DNA from: a virus
DNA length: 23,112 nt
Direction: 5' to 3' (one strand)
Virus record (IMG/VR): IMGVR_UViG_3300046010_011283
Span: 1-23,112 of that record
Part shown: piece after piece, positions 5,919 to 12,935 of the stretch
How the letters are laid out: the number at the start of each line of letters is the position of its first letter
Position numbering within the stretch: position 1 is the first letter of the stretch
Notes under the pieces: generated by a model
The model's database searches: none
What the model saw: only the letters and a program-made list of their open reading frames with translations
Told to the model about the DNA's origin: nothing
Translations under genes and position numbers: made by a program

Positions 5919-7325
5919 ATGAGTCAAAGTTTCTTTTACGACGAACAAATACGCAGATATCTATTGCAGTTCACGCGATTGTTGAGTAATTTTCAAATTG
6001 AGTATGGTCGAGATCCTGAAGGTAATAAAGATCTTATCCGTGTGCCCATTAGATATGGTGATGCCAGCCGCCAAGCACAAACTATCATACAGAACAACAG
6101 TGCAAACAGTTTGCCATCAACACCCATGATGACATTTTATATTTCGGGCATGGAATACGATCGTGGACGAATGCAAGAACCATATCATGTCAGTAAAATA
6201 CAAGTGAGACAAAGAACTTATGATTCTGCCACAGACAGTTACGAAACCACACAAGGTAATGCGTTTACCATTGAAAGATTGATGCCAGTTCCATACACAA
6301 TGACTATCAATTTAGACATATGGACTAGCAACACAAATCAAAAAATGCAGTTGTTTGAACAAATAGCCACACTGTTCAACCCCAGTTTGGAAATACAAAG
6401 CACCGACAATTACATAGACTGGACCAGCTTGAGTGTCATTGACTTACAGAGAGTTCAATGGAGCAGTAGAACTATACCAATGGGCACAGAAAATCCCATA
6501 GACATTATGTCTATTACTTTTACTTTACCAATTTGGATCAGCAGTCCTGCCAAGGTTAGAAAACTGGGAGTTGTGGAACGAATTATCAATTCAATTTACG
6601 ATGCCCAGGGAGATCCACTCAATGCCATTGCCGACAATGATTTGTTGTTGGGTACCCGATTAAAGCTGACCCCATATGGATACAAAGTTCTATTGCTGGA
6701 TGGTCAATTGCAAATTCTTAATAATAATGCGGTGATCAGTACCACAGCACAAAATCTTGCGCCCTTTACTTTTCCGGTCATAGAAGATCCACAAATTGTG
6801 TGGCCCGCAGTCATTGCAGCATATGGTGTACTGAGACCTGGAATAAGTTACATCACTTTGAGTAACCCGTGGGAGCCGGACACAGAAATAGTTGGCACAA
6901 TCACTGTCAACCCAGCCGACGATAGGTTGCTGATTTATAATATTGATCCAGATACTGCACCGGCCAATACCCTAGATCCTGTGGATGCAGTCATTAACCC
7001 TTTATTGAGTGGCCCAGATGATGGATTAGATTCCAGTCTTGTGGGTCAAAGATACTTGTTGACAGAGGGCACGGGTAATCGTGCCAATACCAGTAACCCC
7101 CTTGCTTGGTTGGGCAACAACGGTCAACCATTATATGCCGAAGCCAATGACATTATTGAGTTCGACGGTCTTAGATGGCGTGTGGTATTTGACAGTGTGA
7201 ATCGACCAGATATCCAGTATGTGACAAATTTGATAACCGGTATACAATACAAGTGGACAGGCAGCGAATGGGTCAAAAGTATAGATGGATTATATCAAGG
7301 CGGCTCATGGAATCTTATATTGTAA
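5919..7325 (+). CDS. 15: Tail completion / sheath terminator gp15-like, extended
   Basis: A 468-residue protein. The N-terminus (SFFYDEQIRRYLLQFTRLLS, then NFQIEYGR and LIRVPIRYGD) closely follows T4 gp15 (FYNSSFRRYATLMGDLFSNIQIKRQ ... IRVPITYAS), and the middle LDIWTSNTNQKMQLFEQI parallels the gp15 region LSIFTRYEDDMFQIVEQI. gp15 caps the completed tail by binding sheath gp18 and tube gp19 and docks the tail to the neck. T4 gp15 is 272 residues; here residues past about 260 form an extension of about 200. Near its end is YKWTGSEWVK, which resembles the FRYDGTKWIK element in the gp14 extension. The start at 5919 has AGGAAAA about 10 bases upstream. The 3' end overlaps the Nudix gene by 19 bases. 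Confidence 0.8.
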   Translation: MSQSFFYDEQIRRYLLQFTRLLSNFQIEYGRDPEGNKDLIRVPIRYGDASRQAQTIIQNNSANSLPSTPMMTFYISGMEYDRGRMQEPYHVSKIQVRQRTYDSATDSYETTQGNAFTIERLMPVPYTMTINLDIWTSNTNQKMQLFEQIATLFNPSLEIQSTDNYIDWTSLSVIDLQRVQWSSRTIPMGTENPIDIMSITFTLPIWISSPAKVRKLGVVERIINSIYDAQGDPLNAIADNDLLLGTRLKLTPYGYKVLLLDGQLQILNNNAVISTTAQNLAPFTFPVIEDPQIVWPAVIAAYGVLRPGISYITLSNPWEPDTEIVGTITVNPADDRLLIYNIDPDTAPANTLDPVDAVINPLLSGPDDGLDSSLVGQRYLLTEGTGNRANTSNPLAWLGNNGQPLYAEANDIIEFDGLRWRVVFDSVNRPDIQYVTNLITGIQYKWTGSEWVKSIDGLYQGGSWNLIL

Positions 7326-7762
7326 AAGCAGTGGGCATATGGTATTACTGTTGTTTGACAAACAGATACTTGTACCTATTAAGAAACCATCCAAAAAATC
7401 CAGGATTTTGGGGTTTGCCCGGAGGCAAGCAAGAACAAAATGAAACACTGTTGCAAACCATAGAACGAGAATGCACAGAAGAACTGGGTTTTGTGCCTCG
7501 GCACATGGAGCTGCTTCCTCTGGAAAAATTCACCAGTCTAGACAACAAATTCGAATATCATACTTTTTGGGCCAGCGTGGAAGAAGAATTCACACCAATA
7601 CTGAATCACGAACACATTGGATGGGCATGGATTCAATCAGGGCATTGGCCCAAACCCATGCACCGCGGACTGTGGAATGTGGTCAACGAAGATATTCTTA
7701 AATCCAAAATCACCACAATGGAAAAAGAAAATAATTTTTTGAAAACCACTGTGAAATCATAA
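7307..7762 (+). CDS. Nudix hydrolase
   Basis: A 151-residue protein with a complete Nudix box: G-x5-E-x7-R-E-C-T-E-E-L-G-F, from GGKQEQNETLLQTIERECTE, preceded by the usual GFWGLPGG. Nudix enzymes cleave nucleoside diphosphates linked to another group (NTPs, NDP-sugars, dinucleotides), using Mg bound by the REXXEE glutamates. The ATG at 7307 is preferred over one at 7253 because it begins the conserved first strand and follows AAGGCGG; the 7253 start would lie deeper inside gp15. T4 NudE and other small phage Nudix proteins are similar in size. Substrate cannot be read from the sequence. It adjoins, tail to tail, the ADP-heptose operon (6-base overlap), so an NDP-sugar substrate is possible, but it is co-transcribed with gp14 and gp15. 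Confidence 0.85.
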   Translation: MESYIVKAVGIWYYCCLTNRYLYLLRNHPKNPGFWGLPGGKQEQNETLLQTIERECTEELGFVPRHMELLPLEKFTSLDNKFEYHTFWASVEEEFTPILNHEHIGWAWIQSGHWPKPMHRGLWNVVNEDILKSKITTMEKENNFLKTTVKS

Positions 7763-8512
7763 CCTTAAAATAGATCTAGTTTTGGTCATGTCTGCACAGG
7801 TATAACGCTGATAGCTTGATTTTAGATTGTCCGGCATGGGTATAAATTTAATAGAATTTGTGACTTCCAGTGCCACTGATAAAAAAGACTTAGATTGTCC
7901 TGTGCCTAGATTAAATAAGCCCGATTGGTCAACAGACATAAACCGATTTTGTAAATCAAATACTGTTTCTACTGGAATAAAATCTCTGTAATAGTGTTCG
8001 CTGCCTTCAAATAATTCTACAAAACCCTGTTCTTGATATTGTTTTGCGAACTTTGAATAAGGACTGGCCTGTGCCCCTTTGTGTTCTTCGCCGGGACCGT
8101 AAACATTGAAATATCTAAAACATTGCACCACAATGTCCCAGTCATGTTGTTGAACATATCTCTCAAATAAATATTTTGACCAAGCATAGGGAGTAAGTGG
8201 ATCCGGCGGAGCTGCTTCGTCAAATCTATTATTTTTTCCATAGATGGCTGCAGTTGAAGCAAATTGTAAATTTACACCATGGCGATGGCAATTCTCCAAC
8301 AATGCCACAGAAAAATCATAGTTTTGTTTCATGACTTTTTCCACATCGGTTTCGGTGGTGGAGGTTATAGCGCCCAAATGAACTATCAAATCATAGTCAT
8401 AGCCAGGAAATTGCTGCCCCCATTCGTAGCCGTCTACAACATGGTCTTTTTGTAATCGTTTGTAAAAATATTGGCCTATAAAGCCTTTATGACCGGTTAC
8501 TAGGATCTTCAT
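7757..8512 (-). CDS. hldD: ADP-L-glycero-D-manno-heptose 6-epimerase-like (HldD)
   Basis: A 251-residue extended SDR enzyme. The NAD(P) loop GHKGFIG is at residues 7-13, the active-site Ser is in FASTAAIYG and the YxxxK pair is in YAWSK. The stretch FRYFNVYGPGEEHKGAQAS closely resembles HldD (FRYFNVYGP followed by HKG and an Ala-Ser), which separates it from ordinary UDP-sugar epimerases. HldD inverts C6 of ADP-D-glycero-heptose to give the L,D form used in LPS inner core. E. coli HldD is about 310 residues, so this is compact. It is the last gene of the operon and overlaps the HAD gene by 26 bases; its start is fixed by the N-terminal dinucleotide-binding strand. Confidence 0.8.
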   Translation of the reverse strand: MKILVTGHKGFIGQYFYKRLQKDHVVDGYEWGQQFPGYDYDLIVHLGAITSTTETDVEKVMKQNYDFSVALLENCHRHGVNLQFASTAAIYGKNNRFDEAAPPDPLTPYAWSKYLFERYVQQHDWDIVVQCFRYFNVYGPGEEHKGAQASPYSKFAKQYQEQGFVELFEGSEHYYRDFIPVETVFDLQNRFMSVDQSGLFNLGTGQSKSFLSVALEVTNSIKFIPMPDNLKSSYQRYTCADMTKTRSILRL

Positions 8513-8801
8513 TGAAAAAATTTTCCGAGTTTATGGCTCTATCATCTATCCAAATATCATATGAGGGCTTGAACATTTTTAATTCGTGATATAAACAACC
8601 CCATTGTTTTAATTGATTGTCTGTCAATTCACTCCAATCAATACCGGAATTGCCGCCTCTGGCAGTCCAATACACTATTATGTGCCCATCTTTGTACAAA
8701 TCATTGATTTTTTTAATTCTATCTAGTATAGGTTGACTTTCAAAATATTTACTACCATTTGTAACACAAATAGTATTGTCAATATCAACAATATATTTCA
8801 T
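8487..8801 (-). CDS. Minimal HAD-family phosphatase, candidate heptose-bisphosphatase
   Basis: A 104-residue HAD-fold protein. Motif I is D6-I-D8-N-T10, motif II the Thr in YWTARG, and motif IV the paired Asp in WIDDRAIN. There is no cap domain. The start at 8801 sits in an ATGA overlap with the cupin gene and begins directly with the motif I strand (MKYIVDIDNT); an ATG at 8888 in the same frame would add 29 residues lying inside the cupin gene. Similar small proteins occur in polysaccharide loci. Between heptose kinase/adenylyltransferase and epimerase genes, the obvious role is the missing GmhB step, removing the 7-phosphate of heptose 1,7-bisphosphate. True GmhB is about 190 residues, so this is inference from context. 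Confidence 0.72.
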   Translation of the reverse strand: MKYIVDIDNTICVTNGSKYFESQPILDRIKKINDLYKDGHIIVYWTARGGNSGIDWSELTDNQLKQWGCLYHELKMFKPSYDIWIDDRAINSENFFNEDPSNRS

Positions 8802-9157
8802 TTTTGACTGTCGCCTTTTATAACACGATAATTGTCTTCTACAGAATCTTGTGTGCTGACTTCTATAATGGTGCCTTCTTCCAGGCATTCAAGTTGATGT
8901 GGCAGTAGAGGCATATTTCTCCAAACATTTCCTTCATTCAACTCGTTTTCATATATTGTAGCGGTTTTTGTATCAATATGCCTGACAATAAATTTACCAG
9001 ATAACACATACCAAGTCTCATCTTTCTCGGCATGAAAGTGCATACTAAATTTTGCACCTTGATTAAATTTTAGTAATTTACCGCAATAGAGATCATTGCT
9101 TGCCCATATCAATTCATGACCCCATCCTTTGTGAATTTTGTTCGATTGACCGGTCAT
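8798..9157 (-). CDS. Cupin protein, sugar-phosphate isomerase-like
   Basis: A 119-residue single-domain cupin. The metal-binding first motif is visible as HFHAEKDETWYVLSG (His, His, Glu) and the second as LPHQL. The N-terminus KGWGHELIWASNDLYCGKLL resembles the C-terminal cupin of type II phosphomannose isomerases and stand-alone cupins in polysaccharide loci. It is coupled at both ends by ATGA overlaps, to the kinase upstream and the HAD phosphatase downstream, so it very likely acts in the same heptose pathway. It could be an aldose-ketose isomerase, a sugar epimerase or a regulatory binding protein; the sequence does not decide. Confidence 0.72.
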   Translation of the reverse strand: MTGQSNKIHKGWGHELIWASNDLYCGKLLKFNQGAKFSMHFHAEKDETWYVLSGKFIVRHIDTKTATIYENELNEGNVWRNMPLLPHQLECLEEGTIIEVSTQDSVEDNYRVIKGDSQK

Positions 9158-9894
9158 AATAACTCTCGCAGTTCGGGTGCATATACGCCAACATGTTTCA
9201 CTGTAATTGTTGCTGCTCTAATTGCAAATTCTATCGATTTGACAATATCCTTTGTTTGTAGATACCAAAAACACAAAGAAGCTAAAAAAGTATCTCCAGC
9301 ACCACAGACATCAGTGATTTCTAATTTTGGTGCAGGGTAAACCCTGCCATTGAATCTAGCACCTTTGTCGCCGTTAGTGATTATGATATTGTCGCAGACA
9401 GTTTTGGCTCGATTGTATTCGTTGTTGTTGATTTTGACAAATGCACCTTGAAATCTGGACAGATCAGTTTTTTTTGTATCAATGAACACCGGTTTTCTAA
9501 AACTGATGATTTTTTCCACTAATTCATATGACACAAATCCCTTGTCATAGTCAGATATCACAAATGCATCTACATCCTGATCAAATTCAGTCTGTGTTGA
9601 CAAAGGTTTCGATTCTACATCTCGATCAACTCGAATTATATGTTGTTTGGATCTACGGTCGATCATGCGTGTTTTGGTTGATGGCTGCCCAAAATATTTT
9701 GTGACCGACACTCCCAATTTTTCTAAATTGTCAGCCACATTTGCTGCCATGCCCTGTTTGATTTCAACGGATTCGGGCACAAACACAGGTATCGGAGCTT
9801 CGGGGCTGAGTCTATCTACTCGCCCATAGTAATACTCATCTGTGCACACATCACCGATTAATATAACTTTCAATGATTTTTGTTGTTGATTCAT
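9154..9894 (-). CDS. hldA: D-glycero-beta-D-manno-heptose-7-phosphate kinase (HldA / HldE kinase domain)
   Basis: A 246-residue PfkB-family sugar kinase. GDVCTDEYYYG and RLSPEAPIPV at the N-terminus match the HldE kinase signature (GDVMLDRYWYG, RISPEAPVPV in E. coli). FVISDYDKG matches VLSDYAKG, and CGAGDT at residues 197-202 holds the catalytic base D201. It phosphorylates heptose 7-phosphate to the 1,7-bisphosphate. The E. coli domain is about 318 residues; roughly 30 residues between the GMAANVA helix and TKTRMI are missing here, where the lid/dimer region lies in relatives. The first Gly of GGAANVA is replaced (GMAANVA). It overlaps the upstream adenylyltransferase gene by 44 bases and the cupin by an ATGA. 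Confidence 0.82.
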   Translation of the reverse strand: MNQQQKSLKVILIGDVCTDEYYYGRVDRLSPEAPIPVFVPESVEIKQGMAANVADNLEKLGVSVTKYFGQPSTKTRMIDRRSKQHIIRVDRDVESKPLSTQTEFDQDVDAFVISDYDKGFVSYELVEKIISFRKPVFIDTKKTDLSRFQGAFVKINNNEYNRAKTVCDNIIITNGDKGARFNGRVYPAPKLEITDVCGAGDTFLASLCFWYLQTKDIVKSIEFAIRAATITVKHVGVYAPELRELL

Positions 9895-10249
9895 TGTGCA
9901 TTCTATCGAAAAATTTCAAGGATTTTGCATAGGTGGCTCCTATGACTGTTTGATTTTGCCAATCGGATCCCACTATCATGATGTCTGGTCTATAGTCCTT
10001 GATCAAGTCAATTAACTCATGGTTGTTGTCAAACACAGCCACACGGTCGACCGGTTTTAAATTTTGCATGACAGCCAGTCTGTTGACTTGATTATTAAAT
10101 GGTCGATCTGAACCTTTTTTTTCTGTGATTCTGGCATCAGAATCGATTGCCACAAATAAAAAATCTCCAAGACTTTTGGCATAATTTAATAATTCCAAAT
10201 GCCCTCTATGTAACACATCAAATGTGCCATTTACAAAAACTTTGATCAT
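9851..10249 (-). CDS. hldC: ADP-heptose synthase adenylyltransferase (HldC / HldE C-terminal domain)
   Basis: A 132-residue nucleotidyltransferase. VNGTFDVLHRGHLELL has the HxGH motif (H14, H17) of the cytidylyltransferase superfamily; VAIDSD and RLAVMQNLKPVD follow the HldE C-terminal domain, and the ESTTKIIE stretch near the end matches the family's STTxII signature. It joins AMP from ATP to heptose 1-phosphate, giving ADP-heptose. The closely similar glycerol-3-phosphate cytidylyltransferases are an alternative, but the adjacent kinase and epimerase favour ADP-heptose. It starts in an ATGA overlap with the glycosyltransferase upstream. In E. coli HldE the kinase domain comes first; here the adenylyltransferase gene precedes, so this is not a broken HldE. 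Confidence 0.82.
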   Translation of the reverse strand: MIKVFVNGTFDVLHRGHLELLNYAKSLGDFLFVAIDSDARITEKKGSDRPFNNQVNRLAVMQNLKPVDRVAVFDNNHELIDLIKDYRPDIMIVGSDWQNQTVIGATYAKSLKFFDRMHNESTTKIIESYINR

Positions 10250-11055
10250 GGGTTTATGTCTATGCTATCCCAAAGAACTTTCCAATCCACATAGGGATCA
10301 GGATGCTGTTGTATGTGATGGCTGAATGTATTGACAGGAGTCACACCCAATACTCCCTTTTGAGTAAACATATAATTCAATGACTTATTTTCTAATTGTC
10401 TGGATTGATCATCGAGTTGAGGAATCAAATCAAAAAATTTATTATACAAATCCCAATGTTGAGAAAATTGCTGATGGGATGTCAAAAAAGAACACGAAGT
10501 GTCGTAGATTTGAATCCAATACCCAGTTTTGCCCATTGAAACCAGTCTGGGCGTGGGACGATTTTTATATATAAATTCCCAATATACTATGTCATTGAAT
10601 GGTTGTATGATTGCATGTGTGTTGCAATTGTGCAAAATATTATAAAAATGTTCGATGGAATCATGTATGGTGTTTATGGAAAATAGATAATCATCTTGAA
10701 CCTGAAATACAAAATCTTGACCGTTGTTGTCTAGCCAATTGTAACAATATCTCAGACTGTTGACCATGCCAGTCTTGGGTTTCAATGAATGCAACTTGAT
10801 TGTGATATTTGGATTTTGCACTTTATCGATCAATCGATTTGTATACTCAATCAATTGCTCGGTGGCTTGATCCTCAATGATCATCAAATGATGTGCTGTT
10901 TCGGGCCTGGTTTGTTGACAATGTTGTATTGAGTCTATCAACGATGTCAATGACTTTTTTGACAACAAAGTTCTATCTTGTCCACAAAATCTAGTGTTAT
11001 TTTGATAAAACAACACATCGCTCATTTGCAATGCATAATGAATATGTATGGTCAT
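10246..11055 (-). CDS. Glycosyltransferase, GT-A (GT2-like)
   Basis: A 269-residue soluble protein. FVFQVQDDYLFS carries an Asp-Asp element after a hydrophobic strand, as expected for the metal-binding DxD-type site of GT-A transferases. It is preceded by a strand/helix pattern (HHLMIIEDQATEQLIEY, SLRYCYNWL) typical of nucleotide-sugar binding folds. A WKVLWDSIDINP C-terminus overlaps the start of the adenylyltransferase gene by four bases. Donor and acceptor are unknown. It follows the methyltransferase gene after a 2-base gap, in the middle of the glycan operon. I assign only the superfamily. Confidence 0.65.
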   Translation of the reverse strand: MTIHIHYALQMSDVLFYQNNTRFCGQDRTLLSKKSLTSLIDSIQHCQQTRPETAHHLMIIEDQATEQLIEYTNRLIDKVQNPNITIKLHSLKPKTGMVNSLRYCYNWLDNNGQDFVFQVQDDYLFSINTIHDSIEHFYNILHNCNTHAIIQPFNDIVYWEFIYKNRPTPRLVSMGKTGYWIQIYDTSCSFLTSHQQFSQHWDLYNKFFDLIPQLDDQSRQLENKSLNYMFTQKGVLGVTPVNTFSHHIQQHPDPYVDWKVLWDSIDINP

Positions 11056-11057
11056 GA

Positions 11058-11672
11058 TTATTTCATTTTGTCTATTAGATCTTGGTATCTACCTGGTTTA
11101 TGCACTCTGATAAAAATATTGACTGTTTCACAGACATTGGACATGGTATTTAAATTTACATTCAATTGGGCCGACCCAATCAAGCCTTGATTTTGTTGAT
11201 TTTTCCAGTATTCAATGATATTGTAACCAACATCAAATACTTCTAGATCAACTGAATGATAAATTCCAAATGTGCTTTCACTTAGTTTTCGTTCAATGGT
11301 ATCAAAATTTAATTTCTGATCAAACATATGAAATGTCTTGGCACTCAATGCCCTCACATGTGTATAGTCATCCCAAAATAAGTCGCAGCGATGATGCGGG
11401 ACACATATGAACCATTCGGCTTGATCTTCGCTGACTCTATACATTTCCTTGATCACATTGGTAAAAACTTTGGGATCTTGACCCAAATGTTCCAGGATAT
11501 TGTCAGCAGTGATTCTGTTAAAAAAATTGTCTTCGTAGGGCCATGGTGTTTGTTCCAGATCCAAAATTTGGTCTGGATTACATCTCGATTCCACATCTAC
11601 ATTCCAATGGTCGTATAATTTTTTAAATCCACAACCCATGTTTAATTTACGCGATTCAGGCAACATAATCAT
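11058..11672 (-). CDS. SAM-dependent methyltransferase
   Basis: A 204-residue class I methyltransferase. Motif I is KLNMGCGFKKLYDHWNVDVE, ending in the acidic strand that binds the SAM ribose. A WPYEDNFFNRITADNILEHL segment gives the motif usual in Methyltransf_11-type enzymes, and FICVPHHRCD follows. Proteins of this type are common in LPS, capsule and phage glycan loci, where they methylate sugars or glycan ends. It starts in an ATGA overlap with the GT25-like gene and is followed by the GT2-like gene, so it probably modifies the same glycan. Target unknown. Confidence 0.78.
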   Translation of the reverse strand: MIMLPESRKLNMGCGFKKLYDHWNVDVESRCNPDQILDLEQTPWPYEDNFFNRITADNILEHLGQDPKVFTNVIKEMYRVSEDQAEWFICVPHHRCDLFWDDYTHVRALSAKTFHMFDQKLNFDTIERKLSESTFGIYHSVDLEVFDVGYNIIEYWKNQQNQGLIGSAQLNVNLNTMSNVCETVNIFIRVHKPGRYQDLIDKMK

Positions 11673-12346
11673 TTTTTCCTTATTTTAATAATTGTTTCGC
11701 CAGGTTGATCATATGCATAAAATCCTGTTTGAATAATTGCAATATCATCTGATCTAATCATGACATCTGCACTTTCGAAAATCCCCCTAGACAGCACATT
11801 TGTAAATAATTTTCTTGCAGCCGCAGGATCTATTGAATAGGCATGTGCACGATTTATAAAATTCCAATTTTTGTTGATACCACTGAATGTCGGTATGATA
11901 CCTTGATTTTCTTTGGAGTTTTTTAAATTATCCTGTGATCCCAAATAGTCTATGCCATTGTAAATTCTGTGTTCTAAATAGGGTTTCAGCATGATGGCAT
12001 CATGCTCCAATATCACTATGGGTCGATCTTGTTCCATGCATTTGACCCACAATGATATATGACTGAGACTGCATGCTATTTCGGCCAAACTTTGATAATG
12101 ATCTGTGACTTTGAGCCATTTATACCAACTTTGATTTCTGATCAAACTGGGCACTACTAGTTCATTGCCAGTCCCGTTGAATCCTTCCCACAACTCAGCT
12201 GAATAATTTATTTTTTTACAACTTTCCAAACATCTATTGGCCAAATTTACAGATATATGGCTGTCAGGCACGTATATGATATATGCATTTTCTATTTTTA
12301 GATTATAACTATTATACAAAAATTTTACCGATTCAGGACTATTCAT
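11669..12346 (-). CDS. GT25-like (LPS) glycosyltransferase
   Basis: 225 residues from the ATG at 12346, which comes one base after the stop of the oxygenase gene; another ATG at 12415 would add 23 residues overlapping that gene. Neither has a ribosome site, so reinitiation from the upstream stop is likely. The sequence NAYIIYVPDSHISVNLANR at the N-terminus, then ACSLSHISLWVKCMEQDRP and IVILEHDAIM, fits glycosyltransferase family 25: a first strand with a nearby Ser/Arg, the CxxSH element, and an E-x-D metal site. GT25 members add galactose or other sugars to LPS core or to other acceptors. RAHAYSIDPAAARKL is also typical of the family. Confidence 0.72.
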   Translation of the reverse strand: MNSPESVKFLYNSYNLKIENAYIIYVPDSHISVNLANRCLESCKKINYSAELWEGFNGTGNELVVPSLIRNQSWYKWLKVTDHYQSLAEIACSLSHISLWVKCMEQDRPIVILEHDAIMLKPYLEHRIYNGIDYLGSQDNLKNSKENQGIIPTFSGINKNWNFINRAHAYSIDPAAARKLFTNVLSRGIFESADVMIRSDDIAIIQTGFYAYDQPGETIIKIRKK

Positions 12347-12347
12347 A

Positions 12348-12935
12348 TTATGATTGTTTAAAATTATACGATATGCTGATTCGAATTTGATCAGATTCGT
12401 GTCTTTCCACTGCATGATTGAGATAACTGGGGAAAATTATCAACATGCCGGGAATTGACTGACACTGTATTTGATCAACCATTTCCTGTTTTACCACAGT
12501 TTTTTTAACATGATACATGTTGTTGATGGGAGTGTTGAAAAAAATTCTAGCACCACGGCTGTCACAGCATAACACATATATTGCAGATACCACACTGGTG
12601 GGGTGCACATGATTTTCCTGAAAATCATGTTTTCTGTAAATATTAAACCAAGACCCATTGTTGGTCAAATTTTGAGATTGTATATTCAAGCGATTGCAAT
12701 AATACTCAACTGATGTTCGAACCCATTGATTTAACTTTGAAAAATTTGCATCTGAGAAAATATCATATTGTCCATTGCTGGTGTTGTATGTTTTGTTGGA
12801 CAGCCATCCAGTGCCCCCAGTGGCAATTTCTGTGCTCAATTGTAAACAATGATCTACTAATTCTTTTTCCATACTGGCGTGATCGGGGTTGGTTATATTT
12901 CCAATCACTGTGGGGAAAAAAGAATCTAGATTCAT
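12348..12935 (-). CDS. Putative 2-oxoglutarate/Fe(II) oxygenase
   Basis: 195 residues from the ATG at 12935, which overlaps the sulfotransferase stop by one base (TAATG); an ATG 18 bases upstream is less likely. The N-terminus (MNLDSFFPTVIGNI) and later parts follow the putative 2OG-Fe(II) oxygenase family common in cyanophages: WFNIYRKHDFQENHVHP with H109 and H111, SAIYVL, and IIFPSYLNHAVERHESDQIR with H174 and R185 as probable iron and 2-oxoglutarate ligands. Such enzymes hydroxylate proteins, sugars or small molecules. Within a glycan operon a modified sugar or a glycosylation-site residue is a possible substrate. Confidence 0.78.
   Translation of the reverse strand: MNLDSFFPTVIGNITNPDHASMEKELVDHCLQLSTEIATGGTGWLSNKTYNTSNGQYDIFSDANFSKLNQWVRTSVEYYCNRLNIQSQNLTNNGSWFNIYRKHDFQENHVHPTSVVSAIYVLCCDSRGARIFFNTPINNMYHVKKTVVKQEMVDQIQCQSIPGMLIIFPSYLNHAVERHESDQIRISISYNFKQS

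Noticed and set aside
7767-7783. Inverted repeat AAAATAGATCTAGTTTT as a terminator between the Nudix gene and hldD
   Set aside because: It has a bulged base, almost no loop and little GC, so it would make a poor hairpin. It also lies within the hldD coding end.
8164-8172. Plus-strand AATAAATA inside hldD
   Set aside because: It is antisense inside a gene with no suitable downstream gene. It shows that this octamer variant occurs by chance, so I lowered confidence in the other AATAAATA sites.
8802-8888. Longer HAD protein starting at 8888
   Set aside because: The extra 29 residues lie inside the cupin gene and are Arg/His/Cys-rich in an out-of-frame style. The start at 8801 has the ATGA overlap used repeatedly in this operon.
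9851-9894. Programmed frameshift joining adenylyltransferase and kinase into one HldE
   Set aside because: The domain order is the reverse of HldE, both genes have their own starts, and no slippery sequence was noticed in the overlap.
10571-10578. Plus-strand TATAAATT-like site inside the GT2-like gene
   Set aside because: It is antisense within coding sequence and no plausible plus-strand gene follows.
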